Assembly (NCBI RefSeq): GCF_004210375.1
Contig: NC_134827.1
Span: 101,231,285 to 101,295,284, forward strand
Direction of reading: 5' to 3'
Source: Tachypleus tridentatus
Lineage: Eukaryota; Arthropoda; Merostomata; Xiphosura; Limulidae
DNA: 64,000 nucleotides
Made by a program: the position numbers and the translations under genes. Position 1 is the stretch's first letter; each line of letters starts with the position of its first letter. Under the pieces are notes generated by a model. That model searched no databases. It saw nothing but the letters and a program-made list of their open reading frames with translations, and was not told where the DNA came from. Of the stretch, positions 34,838 through 48,400 are shown in pieces.

Positions 34838-34930
34838 GATGCACAATAGGCTATCTGCGATTTGTCCACCACAGTGAATCGAACGCCGGAATTTAAACTT
34901 GCCCCTGGCTGACTGGCTGACGAAAGGGGG
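34838..34930 (-). mobile_element. SINE family B/C relic, minus strand
   Basis: GATGCACAATAGGCTATCTG, TTTGTCCACCACAGTGAATC, GAACGCCGG and AATTTAAACTTGCCCCTGGC follow the order of reversed family B and C heads. The tail is short. Confidence 0.6.
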
Positions 34931-36792
34931 AAGTACAACAACAACAACAAAACAAACCAAGGCGATATATTCAGTGATCAAAGGTTTGGTGCTGCCATCT
35001 TTTGTCAATTGCAAATTTGTCGCGCTTTAACATAAATAATTACATCTTTCTTAAATTACATCCACGAAATTACGAACTAAAAGGATATCCTGATTCAATA
35101 TCTTAAAAACTATTTGATTATAATATTTACGTTCAGGCGTTATTGTTGTGGTCGAAATAATTTCTAATTTTACCATTTCATAACTAGCAGACAGCCCAGT
35201 GATTAGCATGTCGAACTGAGAATTTCTGAGTCTGGAGTTCACGTCTCCTTCTCACAAAAGAATCACGCTTCACATATTAGAAGTATTACAGAAGTGACTG
35301 TTAGATCCTACTATTTGATTAGTTAGTCCAAAATTGGCAGTGAGCGCTGTTGGTTGACAGCTTTTCCTCTATTTTATCAATTACAAATTAGAGACGACTA
35401 AAAGGGGTAGGCTGAATAGCTTTACATGAGTTTCCTAAAGACAAAGAAGTCATAACGAGCACAGATTATAGTTTTGTACTGATGCATTCAGAGGATTTTT
35501 AATGAATTGTTCTCATGTGTTAGTGAGTACTCGATAAACCAGACATATGAAGATCATGAACATGTACAGATCCTTTTAGGATAAAGTTACACACTACAAG
35601 CTACTCCGTAAAAACTTGTACCTGTTTGACCCTGTGTCTGTGTCTTCCACCCTGGTGTAAAGTTAAGCTCATTTCAAGGAAAAATATAAAGAATTGCTCA
35701 AATTAATAGGATTTGAAACTTCGATATGTTTATTTGAAATTATATTCAATGTATGTAATCTCAGGATTGTTAGATACTGCACTAGGTGCCTGGTCTGTCT
35801 TGAAAGTATGGCATATAATTATTCATACCTTGTTCTGTATAAACATATTTTTTTCTGTCTTTGCCTTTTATCGTATGTAGGTATGCAAACGCTTGTGGTG
35901 TTCTCAAATGCATTGATTTAACTTTAATTATTCGGATAAGAGCTGCAGATTGACTGGAGGTTTTCCATGAAATGTTCTATGGTGCAGAATCTGGATATTC
36001 TCATCGTCGACTGAATCAGAAACCGAGTGAAATTATCTTAATCGCTAACACTAAAAAAGAGCAATCAGTTTTAACCACAGGTGTACAGAGTGTGTCTTTA
36101 AAGTGATTCAATATCTGTAGTCATTCAGGATGTTTTCTTTATTCACCTTACTGCAGACTCAGACAAACATTGCATTATATGGATACTACAACAATGCAAT
36201 ACTTCTCAAGCAGCAGTTTCTAACAACATGACTGATGGGCACTTTCAGCTGCAAATCAAGAGATGTATCTCTGGAGCACCATCTAACTTGCCACTAGAAA
36301 AGACCACTGTCACTCACTATTCACTCTGCATTATGTCATAGAACTTTTCCCAACAAGTTTCCCCATTAACTGGCTCATTAGGCACTTGTTAGCTTTCTTC
36401 CTTTGCCGACTTTCTGTATTAATAACTCAATACATATAGAATGTTTGAAAAGTTTCTCTCTATATATGTATTAACTAAGAGAATAGGAAACATACGGTAG
36501 ACTTGCGTACCACAACATAACTCTTTACCCCAACAGCCATTTACTGTCTTAACTGTAAATAAATTGCTGGTGAGTTGAGTAAACACTCATTGTATTTTGT
36601 TACAAGTTACAGCATTTACACTAAGTAAGATTATGCTTCAGAACAATTACAACGTGTCGGTAACTGATGCGATCGTTCTTAAGTACACAATTTTTAACGG
36701 TAAAAAACGATTTTTTATTATTTAGATCAACATTCAACAATCTAACAATGTATTTACATTCTATAATTTACAGTGCTAACTTATGCATATAT
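34931..36792. other. no recognisable feature
   Basis: AT-rich unique-looking sequence upstream of SEC22. Short open frames (63 and 75 codons) carry no motif I recognise. Confidence 0.4.
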
Positions 36793-37060
36793 GCCCGGCA
36801 TGGCCAGGTGGGTTAAAGCGTTCGGCGCGTAATCTGAGGGTCGCGGGTTCGAATCCCCGTCGCACCAAACATGCTCGCCCTTTCAACCGTGGGGGCGTTA
36901 TAATGTACGATCAATCCCACTATTCGTTGATAAAAGAGTAGTCTAAGAGTTGGCAGTGGGTGGTAATGACTAGCCGCCTTCCCTCTAGTCTTACACTGCT
37001 AAATTAGGGACGGCTAGCACAGATAGCCCTTGTGTAGCCTTGCGCGATATTCAAACCAAA
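36793..37060 (+). mobile_element. SINE family A, well preserved
   Basis: Head GCCCGGCATGGCCAGGTGGG with A box, CGTAATCTGAGGGTCGCGGG, B box GGTTCGAATCCCC, then CACCAAACATGCTCGCCC, a full body and tail AGATAGCCCTTGTGTAGCC. A good reference copy; the tail end is slightly mutated (GCGCGATATTC). Confidence 0.96.
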
Positions 37061-38424
37061 CCCAAGTATATCTTCTTGCAGTTCTTTAAACTACAACCTT
37101 AGTAAATACTTTGACTAGATGTGAGAACCTTATGTTTCCAAAGTAAACACTCAATTAAAAAAAACCCTCCACACGTACTACAACATTTATATAGTTCAGA
37201 CAGTAACGTCATTGTGTCCAACTTTGATGTCGTAAACCTATCCATCAAACCCCTTGTCGTGAGGCAATACAACTCACTGAATAACTTATTTAACAAAGTC
37301 CCATAAAGATAATTAACGTAAAACAGAAGTACTTAATACAAATGTTGCAACCAGTTGCATTTATTTGTTTTGAATACAGAGATTCGTATTTTTTTCAGTT
37401 GCATCGACATACCATGGGGAATTCATTATCAGTGACCTTGACCACTCTTTCCTTTTATCACATAGAACAACATGTTACAGTCACTATTATATATATATGT
37501 TTGCATTTTGGTTCAAATATTGAGATTGCTTTTTCAACTTTACTTGCCAAAATTAACAAATAAAATTCCTCCAACACATAAATAACCTACATAAATACTC
37601 ACAATTCATAGTGGAAAACGAAAACAACTAAACGTTAAACTTTTAAAATTTTAACATCACGCAAATCCCGCAAGGCTTAACTACGGAAATTTGTAGAAAA
37701 TAATATACAGTGGAAATGACATAAATTGGTTTTCCAATCATGTAATTCACCAGAAGGTAGACACTTTAAAAAACCTCTTAGATTTGCCTCACACTATATG
37801 CATCACAGAAAGCATATATAAATAAGTTGTGCGCTCAACTCAATGCTTTACTAAATATTCAGTTTCTAACTGTAACCTTAATATGTCATCTGGATTAGTT
37901 TCCACCCCTGGAATGAAAATTAAACATATATTAAGAAAATTGTATTAATTGTCCAGGCTTAATAGGTGAACCAAGACATAACTTAAAGAAAAGTTAACAC
38001 AACGTCAAAAACACTCTTCACAGCTCCATGAATATATAAACACAGTTTGTTTGTTTTTTCTGAACAGAATATCGCAATACTAAAAATGAGCCTCACACTT
38101 ACAGGAGAAAAATCAGAGAAACTTTATTAATAAAATCAAATAATCCCACAAATAATAAAAACCCCGACACGTCTTTACATATCTTTGATAATTATTTCCT
38201 CACACATTCTCAATTTTATTCAAATATTTTGCATAAGATGTTGTATAGTTTTTGTGTTATTGTTACTATATTCATTTTTATTGTTTTTTAGCCATCAAAC
38301 CACAAATAAATAATTCACGTGGATTGAATATGTATTTACAATTGTTATTTCTAGAAGTTAAATGCACTGTTGGTTTGTTGAACGTTAATTTCAATATCAA
38401 ATTGTTCTTTACCGATAAAACTGG
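37061..38424. other. no recognisable feature
   Basis: AT-rich unique-looking sequence between two SINEs. Open frames of 61 to 73 codons appear incidental. Confidence 0.45.
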
Positions 38425-38693
38425 GGCCTGGCATGGCCTAGCGCGTTAAGGCGTGCGCTTCGTAATCTGAGGGTCGCGGGTTCGCGCCAAACATGCTCGC
38501 CCTCCCAGCCGTGGGGGTGTTATAATGTTACGGTCAATCCCACTATTCGTTGGTAAAAGAGTAGCCCAAGAGTTGGCGGTGGGTGGTGATGACTAGCTGC
38601 CTTCCCTCTAGTTTTACACTGCTAAATTAGGGACGGCTAGCACAGATAGCCCTCGAGTAGCTTTGTGCGAAATTCCAAAACAAACAAACAAAC
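38425..38693 (+). mobile_element. SINE family A, B box damaged
   Basis: GGCCTGGCATGGCCTAGCGC head, GTAATCTGAGGGTCGCGGG, then a 10- to 15-bp deletion removes the second half of the B box (GGGTTCGCGCCAAACATG). Body and tail are complete and end in (CAAA)n. Confidence 0.94.
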
Positions 38694-38725
38694 CGATAAA
38701 ACTTGTGTATCTGACACTCTTTATT

Positions 38726-38805
38726 AACCTGAAGATAACCTAAGAAGGTCGAAACGTTGTTCTGTACTTTATTTTAATGCCCATACCAGCCGTCTTGGAA
38801 ATATA
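38726..38805 (+). mobile_element. PLE2 terminal fragment with hammerhead-like core
   Basis: AACCTGAAGATAACCTAAGA, AGGTCGAAACGTTGTTCTG and then ATGCCCATACCAGCCGTCTT match the ribozyme-plus-tail order of the second Penelope-like family. The core has CTGAAGA (fits CUGANGA), stem II ACCT-AAGA-AGGT and GAAA, but stem I keeps only three pairs (AAC/GTT). It lies about 0.6 kb upstream of the SEC22 start codon. Confidence 0.68.
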
Positions 38806-39019
38806 TATATATATAAACGTCATACCTACTGTAAATACATATCTTACTTACTGTAGAAGCTGGAACTTGTAACAAAGTATACTTAATCAGTAATTAAAGT
38901 CCAAGCGAAACAATTAAAGATTTATTTTATTGTATGAATAAATATTTCATTCATCCACATTTTTCTTTATTTGTAATTAATTTTCTGCGCTCTTTTTGAA
39001 ATATTTATACACGTAATAT

Positions 39020-39110
39020 TTATCACAAAGAGCGGCGCTATAAGTGATGAAAAAATAATGGCGGAGTTGTGATTTTTTATTGCTGATTGTCTATTCATTT
39101 TATACTTTAT
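39020..39110 (+). promoter_or_regulatory. possible SEC22 promoter / 5' UTR region
   Basis: A small stretch less AT-rich than its surroundings (AAAGAGCGGCGCTATAAG) lies about 300 bp upstream of the SEC22 ATG. AATAATGGCGGAG at 39055-39067 resembles the YY1-type ATGGCGG element common near housekeeping promoters. The start site is not visible from sequence. If transcribed, two tiny upstream open frames (ATGAAAAAATAA and ATGGCGGAGTTGTGA) would precede the main ATG. Confidence 0.25.
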
Positions 39111-39379
39111 AGTTTGCATCTTTGACAAATGAAAAAAACAATCTTGTCAACAAATTTTAATTTCCAAGACTACGTTTTTATTGCAGATGTCGCTACTTAT
39201 CTTTATTAGAGTTTAATAGATGAGAGAGAATGAAGTCTTTATTAAATGTTTGCTTAATTATCTTTTGGACGGTGTAATCAAAGATTTAGGCTTAACTTTA
39301 CAGTAATCTGAAAAATTAATATGTGGAATGAAATTAAAATAAATAAAATTTAAACATTATACACAAATTATAAAAAAAA

Positions 39380-39454
39380 ATGGTATTGATGACCATGATA
39401 GCTAGATTGTCGGATGGGTTACCTCTAGCCGCCTCAGTCCAAGAAGATGAACAG
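39380..39454 (+). CDS. SEC22: SEC22 exon 1 (coding part)
   Basis: Encodes residues 1-25, [20 protein letters not shown] then QEDEQ, the first strand of the longin domain. It ends in phase 0 at CAG followed by donor GTGAGG. The Met-Val-Leu-x-Thr-Met-Ile-Ala-Arg start is characteristic of SEC22. Intron 1 is 2.2 kb with no recognised transposon. Confidence 0.95.
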
Positions 39455-42400
39455 GTGAGGATGTTAAACCCAGCTCGTCCTAACTTCTAGACGAGAGGAA
39501 ATTTGTTTCATAATCTTAATGTTTTAAATAAGTTAGCAATTTACATATCAGAAAAATTGGAATCGTAAGATTTGTTCTTTCTCAAATTTTTTTTCCTACA
39601 CACACATACATATATATATTTAGTTTTTACGCAAACAACAGAGAAACAACGTGCATTTAACTTAACAGAAATAGTATTGCCACAACAGATAAAACTATTT
39701 TTAACCAAATGCAGTAACTCGGCATGCAGTATAGTAAGCATTCATAAAACAAAATTTCATATTTAATGTTGGTATAATATTAAATATATATGTATTGATT
39801 TCAGAGACATAGTTTTCTACCATAAGATTCATGCTAAGTAGTCTTTTTACACTGATAACCTGTGGTTACACTCGATATAATAAATAAAGCAACAAAACTT
39901 CAAATTTAAAGTACAATTTCACACTGCCATTTGTGGTGAAGGAAAAATTCATCATCCCTCACCAATGTAACTTAATACTGTAGTTATATTACTATTACAA
40001 TATTACCAGCATTAAGTGCTTTTAGCAACTATCAAGTGTATATTTCTGTAGGTTTGCCAAGTTTTGTTTTTGGGAAACTGGGATGTACATTTGTTAGGAC
40101 TGTAACAAATTCTGGTGCAAAAGTTCCAGCCAAAATGCCATTTTGTGCATTTTAAATATAAAATATGTGTATAAAACTGTAGAACGTGGTAGGATTATGA
40201 AAGAAAGACAAGCTTTTTCCTAAATCTTAACACTTTTGATAAATTGATTTTGAGGCAGCCATGCACAGAACTGTATTCTGTAAAGTTAATTTTTGTAGAA
40301 TGTGCTACTTTTACACAAATATAACATGTTGGTCTATCTTGGCTGTTCCACATATTAAATTAAAAAATCTTAAAAATTACCTTTATAATTCATATAATTG
40401 TCAAACGTTTTATTAAGCTCACTTAAATTTACTGCCTTTACAACATCTGTAACAATCACCTTGTTAGAAAAATGAAACTGTCTTAGCTGAAGATGACTCC
40501 TACCCTGCCAAAATTTATATTTATGTCCCCTAGTTCTACTGTTCTTGTCGTTAAGTATGAAAAAAAAATGATACATCAACACCTTCTACAGGTGCTGAAA
40601 GTTTGTGCATTAATAAATAAAAACTAAAAAAAACAAGAAGATAGCCCAAATAAATTACTTAATACAAATATGAGTATTCAAATTAAATCTCTGAAAAATT
40701 ACTATAAAGTCCCTTTACAATCTTAAACACCTCAGTTACTTAAGAATTGAACATAGATCACTAAGGCAAGGCATAAAGGATGAGTAAAAGACCTTACGGT
40801 TTCATATGATATTCATTACGTATGTAACTATATACAGATTAAAACTTGTAGTAGATAACACACACAAAAAAACAAGCAAAAGTCCTTGATGTAACAGTTT
40901 TTACATAATAATTATTAGAAGTGTAACATTGTTAAAATGCATGTTCGTAGCTAATTCTTACCTAGGTCACATTTCTGAATATCCTACACTAAGTAGACTT
41001 CAGCTCATCATGGTGAAACTTGACTGTAAGTTTTACTTCCTAATTTGAAGTTTACGACTGTTTTTCATTTAAAGTTTCGGTAAAAAAACAACAGTGTCCA
41101 AATTTAGTTGTGATAGAATAGAGTAAGTTCATGAATGAACACTAATAAGCACAATTACCATAGCAAGTAATAAACTGAAAACTTACAAATAATGCATGTT
41201 TGAGAAATTCTACTTTAATGTTTTATAAATGTGTAACAAGTTTTCAGTTAGTCATTAGGATATTATAAAATTACCTGTTTGATGAATAACGAACAAAGTA
41301 TTAATCTAGCTTTTTAAACTTCATTCTTCAGCAAATATACTTGTAATTCAATTAGATATTACGGCATTTCACTTTAATGCACCTGTTTGTACTAATAGAT
41401 GGATAATTAAAATGTTAGTTAATTATTTTAATATAACGTTTCATGCACAAATATTATAAAAGTTTTAAAGTGTTTTTATGATGCTCTTTTAGTTGTTAAC
41501 AAAATCTTTTTAGGTGCAACTTCTCTGCTATAACAGGTAAAAAACACTTTCCTATAAAACATGTGAACATACATGTAATTGTTCCTAGTTAATAATAATA
41601 CACAGTAATCAAGAACTGTATAATCTAAATTTTTTTTAAATTACAGTCTGGCCAAAATATTCTAGAATACCAGAATCAAGCAAAAATGTTGTTCCGTAAG
41701 TTGAATGCCCAGTCACCTCCATTTTGCAGTATAGAAACTGGGCCATATATGTTTCAGTAAGTATATATGTTAATATTTTCACCCTAAATTTAAAATAATT
41801 TTTTAACCTTCGTGCAGTGGGCTCAGTATAATATACACGTTCGTGTGTACACATTTGCAAGCATCAAGTATTTATACTGTAACTTTTGGTGCGGTGTGTG
41901 TGTCTTTGTAAACTTTTGTAGATGTTAAGTAAGCATTACACGTTTTTGGTACACAAAAAATGATATTTTTCTAACGGAGTATTTTATTAAAGATTTGTTT
42001 GTGAAAATATTCAGTCTGTTTTGTTACTAGTCCAAGTGTGAAGTGATTTCATGTTACTATTAAAAGCTATTTTTCAACCTAAAAACCTCAGATATTATTT
42101 ATGTAATCTTTAAGACCTCCCAAATGCATTTCAAACATTTGTTTTCAGTAGAACTTTGTATTTTGTCTATATTTTTGCTACCTTAACCGTGTGAGATCTG
42201 TCAGTTTATCCGACCTTGTAACCCTCTTGAAAAAATTAGGAAATAAACAAGATAGGCTTTTTTTTGTGCCAGAATGACTACATATTATAACACAAAAATA
42301 CAAATGTTTGGTCTAAATAGCTTAAGTCTCGTAACATTATATATTTATTTTTTATTATATTGAACTTCCATTCATGCCAAGCTAACATTACATAACTTGC

Positions 42401-45400
42401 ATTTGCACAATGCATGTGCATTTATGTTACCATATCCAATAATATAAAAACTGACCTTTAGCTTTAGAAAGCGATCCTGTCTTGGCTGTGTTTCAATGGA
42501 CTAGTATCATGTTATATGTAGTTACGTTTCAATTATTATACATTATATGTGTATATAGATTATTACTATACAGAAATAAAATTATCTTTTCTAGCTGTAA
42601 CCTTTGTACTTGGTTGCTGCTGGTTATAGATTGCTAAGTCTTTTAAAATTTTGCATGTGAAGAATATGAAACAAAATATTTTTGTTTAGGTTTTACATAT
42701 ACAGCTGAATAACCAAAAACAATAATTAATTACTATATCAATACCATAGAATTCCACTATAATTTATCAAGCTTAGTAACTTGTATTTGTTTAGGTCTAA
42801 AAAGTATAAACTTGGAACAAACTGAAGACACAACCTACCTCCTTGAAATCTTGGTTTGAAAGAACGTGATATCCTTTTAACAGATTAAAATAGCTGAAAA
42901 AACCGCTAGTGAGACATTCTAAGTTGTAGATTGATTATTCATTTGTCATATATTGAAGTAAGTGTATGTATAAAGGTTTGTTTCCAAAAATGGAATGAGG
43001 TGAACTGGGCCACTTTGTTTGATTTGGTACATAAGCCATATCTCAGCCATATGAGGTTTTTACTTCATATTATGGCTTATCAGTATTGGTAATTGTAGTC
43101 CCTGATTTGGATGGAACCGTATACTTAGTACTTCAACATCACAAACATGAAATTTTAACCAGTGCTGCATTCAATATACCTTATGACTCACAAAAAAAAA
43201 TTGGTATTTAGATGTGTTCTTTCAATATTTACTTTTAAATTAAGAAATTAACTCTTAAATAATATTAAAGTTTGAATTATAGTATACAGTTTAATACCAA
43301 ATTTACTGAAATAAATACATAAAATAGTAGTTCAGTAAAATTCCAAATGCAAATCAACAAACATGATCCCATGGCCTTTGACGAGAGGGTCAATGACATT
43401 TTGTTTGTAGACTGGGTGCTACTACAGTGTATACTATAGCGTGTGGTCTACACAGATATTATCATGATTACTGTTTTAATGATTCACTAACTCGTTTTTT
43501 TTTAAATAATTAAAATCTTTCCACATTTTTCTTCAGCAAATAACAATAATTTAATAAGTCATGTGTTCTAAAAACAGTACCTTGAATTTAGGTTATAATT
43601 GCACTAGTTTTGATTGCTGTAATATGTTTCATTCTAATTATATTTGCCACCAAACAGTATGTGGTGGTATTTTGTGCTTTACGAATTTCAAAGTGTTGCT
43701 CATAAAAAATGGTGCCAGTTGTAAATAAATGAAAGTTAAAATGGTGATGATGATGGCATCTGTGTAGACTACAAGCTACAGTAGCACCATAAGCTGAATT
43801 GTAGAAACATTTTGGGTTTAAATATCGAGGTCAGTGTTGATAACCACAACAAATCAAATAACACGGTACAGGTCTCTATAAAAAGACAACAGCTTGCAAA
43901 CAGTAACTGCTTTTCATTGGTTGGTTCTTTTTTCTCTGGCTGCTCTGAGGTTGATGGTTATGTTTTTGTCAATGATCAGTCAGTAGATGCATGAGAAAGA
44001 TCATGAGTTGGCTACACATCTGAGGCAAAATATATTAGGACTCAGTGTTAGGACCTCTGGTCTTGATATAACAGTAATTATGTAGGCACAGGGAAGATCA
44101 GTAGATCACTGAAATTGACTGGTGATTATTAAGGTGAAAGAGAGGTGGATATTTGACAAAAGTTTTACGTGATTCGGTGAATTGGGCAAATAAAAGGCAG
44201 ATGACTTTTAATTATAATAAATGTGGCACAATGCATGTGGGTTGTCTGAATTTAAATCACAGTTTTGATGGGAATAACCATCAAAGTAAATGCATTATGG
44301 AACAAAGTGGTGTTTGTGTTTGATTGATGAGTCTTTTAAACCATGGCCAGGAGGTTAGGGGGTTTGAGATGTAAGCAGAGGGTAATGGGCTCAAATCACT
44401 GTCCCAACAAACACGTTTGTTTTTTCAGCTATGGAGGTGTTATAATGTATCATTGAATCCCACTATTTGTTGGTAAGAAAAGTGGCCCAAGAGTTTGTGG
44501 TGGGTGGTGATGAGTACACTATTTTAAATCCCAAACATTATGAGGAACATGCCCCTGGATCCACCAGGCAGAACCAGACCATCCTGATTTTTGAAACAAC
44601 CCCCCTGTCCATTTTTTAAATGTACCCCTTCCATTCATCTGCTGAGTGTTTGACAGAACATAAAAAAAATATGTATTTGGTTTTGTATGTGCTACATGCA
44701 CTACTGGCTAAAATCTTAATGTCAATAAACATAAAGAAAAAATATGCATTTTGCATTGTTAGACTCAACCACTTATTTGAGTAAAGCTTCGAAAGATGAA
44801 AATAATAAAAAGGGAAAATAAAAATAAAAAACTTTTTAGCATTTAATAGGGAGAATGTGAACACTATGAAATTAGCCTAAATACTAGCTGGTCAAAAGTT
44901 TAAGAACATACCAAAAAGAAGTCCTAAACAGGGTGGGAAATGCCCAACAAGAGGTCTCAGTAGTGAGTTGCACAGCCATCATTGAGAATAACATTAAACA
45001 TTCGCTTTGGCATGTTGGTATAAGCATTTGCAGAAGACTGGCTGGAATGTTATTTCAAGTGGTAAAGATGGCTTCACGAAGATCATGCACTATTTGGAAT
45101 TGACATCCATTTCTGTAGATTTCCCTTGCCATCCATCCTCACACATTTTCAATGGGGTTCAGTTCTGGCGAACACGCTGGATGGTCCAAAGGAATCATTA
45201 TTCACCATGAAAAAGTCTTTTGTCCTGTGGGCATTGTGGATTGCAGCATTGTCCTGCTGAAAGATCCAGTCATTTCCACACAAGTGAGGGCCTTCAGTCA
45301 ATAAGGATGCTCTCTCCAACATGCCAATGTAGCCAGCTGCTGTTTGATGCCCCTGTATAACCTGAAGCTCCATTGTTCCATGGAAGGATAAAGCACCTCA

Positions 45401-48400
45401 GATCATGATGGAACTCTTCCACTGTGCTGTGTAGAAAATGTCTCTGGTGGGATATCCTTATCATGCCAGTAACGTTAGAAGCCATCTGGACCATCCAGGT
45501 TAAATTTTTTCTGATCAAAGAACTAAACCTTCTTCCACTTTTCTACGTCCCATGTTTGGTCTTTTCAGCAAAGTTTAACCAAGCTGTTTCATGGTGTGGA
45601 AGGAGGTGTGTTTTGAAGACGTTTACAATTTTCAAAGCCTTTCTCTCATAGATGCTGTCTTATTGTTCTTGAGCTGCATTCTGCATCTGTAAGGGCCTTA
45701 ATCTGGTTCGACAATCAGCTGGTGTCTTGCTGGAGAACTTGTTGAATCCTTCTGCTCAACACTGACAAAATTTTCTTGGGCCGACCACTTGAAATTCTCA
45801 CTTCATATCCTTCAGGGTCTTTTAAGAAATTTGCAACAGCAGTTTTACTACACCCAATTTCACTAGCAATGGCACGTTGAGAGAGACCTTGCTTTTGCAG
45901 CTTGGCAATTCTGCCACATTCAAACTCTGTAAACTTTTTAGCCTTTGCCATGTTTCTACCCAATGTAACACAGGAGATGTCAGTGGAAGATGTTGACAAC
46001 GCTAATGCTTGAACACAAATGACTAAATTTCGTTACGTGTTTACTGATTAATTCTTTGTTTCAGTATGGTCTTAAACTTTTGACCAGCTAGTATTTAGGC
46101 TAATTTCATGGTGTTCACATTTTCCCTATTAAATGCTAAAAAAGTTGTTTTTTTTATTTTCCCTTTTCTCATTTTCATCTTTCAAAGCTCTACTCAAATT
46201 AGTGGTTGAGTCTAACAACACAAAATGCATATTTTTTCTTTATGTTCATTGGCCTTAAGATTTTGGCCAGCAGTGTGTGTTTCAAAATCACAAACTAAAG
46301 TCCAACACTTTTTAGAATAACTCAAGTTAATGTCATTGTTACCTGTAAGGGCTGACAACAGTAAGCGTAGAGTTTTAATATAAAATTGTATACATGGTCC
46401 TTTTCTGAGTTTCTGTGGTTATTTTACACTACGTAATGTTCTTAGCTTATACCAGAGGATAAAATTTTACGAATATTTCATGTACATTTTAGAACAAAAG
46501 TGTGCACTGTTTTGTTTTTGCATGCATCAGTTGTGATTTATTTGTCATTACTTGCCTAGTTTCACTAGTTTTGTAAATATCAACCTCACTACTAGAGAAG
46601 CATAATTCTATAGTCATCATAATCGCATCAGGTCCTTCATCAAGTGTGAAGAGGTATAACATGTTTTTCTGCAGACTGCTGCTTTTATCTCGTTCACGTA
46701 TTTTTGTCATCAAAGGATATCACATTCACACAGGTTTAATGACAGTTTAATCTTTTGAAATATTTTTGTAACAGCAGCATCTTACAGAAATAGTTACCAT
46801 AGATTAGGATTTCTTTCTGATGCTTATACAAAAGTGCATGTTGTGAAACTTAATTTTTATTTGGAATCTCAGTTGTTGTTTTGAATGATTGTTCCAATTG
46901 AAACATAAGTTACATATTATTGCTCTCTACAGAGAACAAATTACGATCAATCATCATTAGTTATGTGACTTATAATCTTCATTACTGGTTGGACATAAAG
47001 AACACCTAAATTCTTTTGTTACAGTGATATGAAATTTTATTGAAACAATATCATCGATACGAAATACTTATTATAAATGTTAAGGTTCACTTGATAATTT
47101 CTACAATGAAATACTTTCCTGTTTTTCTATCTAATCGTTGTTATATATTTTGAAAATGATGTAACCTAATTGGATAATAGTACATTGAAATATATACTTT
47201 ATATATGTAAAAATGGCTCATTTGGGTTGAGAAAATATTTTGCGTAGAGGAGCGAACAACGTTTCGACCTTCTTCGGTCAAAGTGAACCTGACGATGAGC
47301 TGTTTTTACATATATATTTCTATACAAGTGGATTTTCTCAACATCACTGAAAATATATACTTTCTTTCATCATGCACCAGCATGGCCAGGTGGTTAAGGC
47401 ATTTGACTCATAATCCTAGGGTTGCGAGTTCAAATCCCCGTCGCATCAAACATGCTCGCCCTCTCAGCCGTGGGAGCATTATAATGTGATGGTCAATCCC
47501 ACTATTTGTTTGTAAAAGAATAGCCCAAGATTTGGCAGTGGGTGGTGATGATTAGTTGCCTTTCCTCTAGTCTTACACTGCTAAATTAAGGATGGCTAGC
47601 GCAGATAGCCCTCATGTAGCTTTGCACAAAATTCAAAAACAATCTTTCATCATAGACATAGTGAATCTTAGCTTACCCATTTGGTGTCCTTTTAATTAAA
47701 GATAACCCAGTTCAGCTTGACAGTTATAAACTTGTAATTTTTTTTCTAGTTCACTAAACTTATTTAATCAGTATAAATGTGCATAGAGATCTGTGTATAA
47801 TTAAATTTTTATGGCATAATTTATTGAGAAACGTCTTGCCTATAACCAGCCCAATAATTGAAACAACCTTTTGGAACTGTTGAAACTGCACTTTTGGGAA
47901 ACCAAAACTTTTGTAAATTTCTATTTAGCTGCATGTTTCTGGCAATCATGTGCAGTTGAACTTATGCTTTATGTTATGTATTTTGTTATTTGTGTTATTC
48001 CAGTTACTTCATCAAAGGGGATGTCTGCTACTTAGCCCTGTGTGAGAAGCCTTTTTTGAAACGACTAGCGTTTGCTTACTTAGAAGACCTTCATAATGAG
48101 TTCAGTTCTCAGTATGGTAACAGAGTTACAACTGTGTCTCGACCATATAGCTTTATTGAGTTTGGTCAGTATCTTCACATAGAGTTTGAAAATTATATAA
48201 AATCTAACTCAATTTTGACTTGTTACAAAAATATCCACAAACGAAAGGTTAAATTCCAAGATACGCTTCGTCTTACGATAGCAGTGGATTTCGAATACAT
48301 GGAACAAAGATTTTTCAATTTTAAGTTAACCCAAAGAACAGATAAATGTAAGAAGAAGTTAAATAAAATATGATAAACTGACATGGTTACTTAGAAGTAT

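Noticed and set aside
48165-48373. extension of SEC22 exon 3 through the open frame to 48373
   Set aside because: The sequence after SFIEF no longer matches SEC22, while using the GTCAGT donor and the acceptor at 48992 restores the family sequence exactly.
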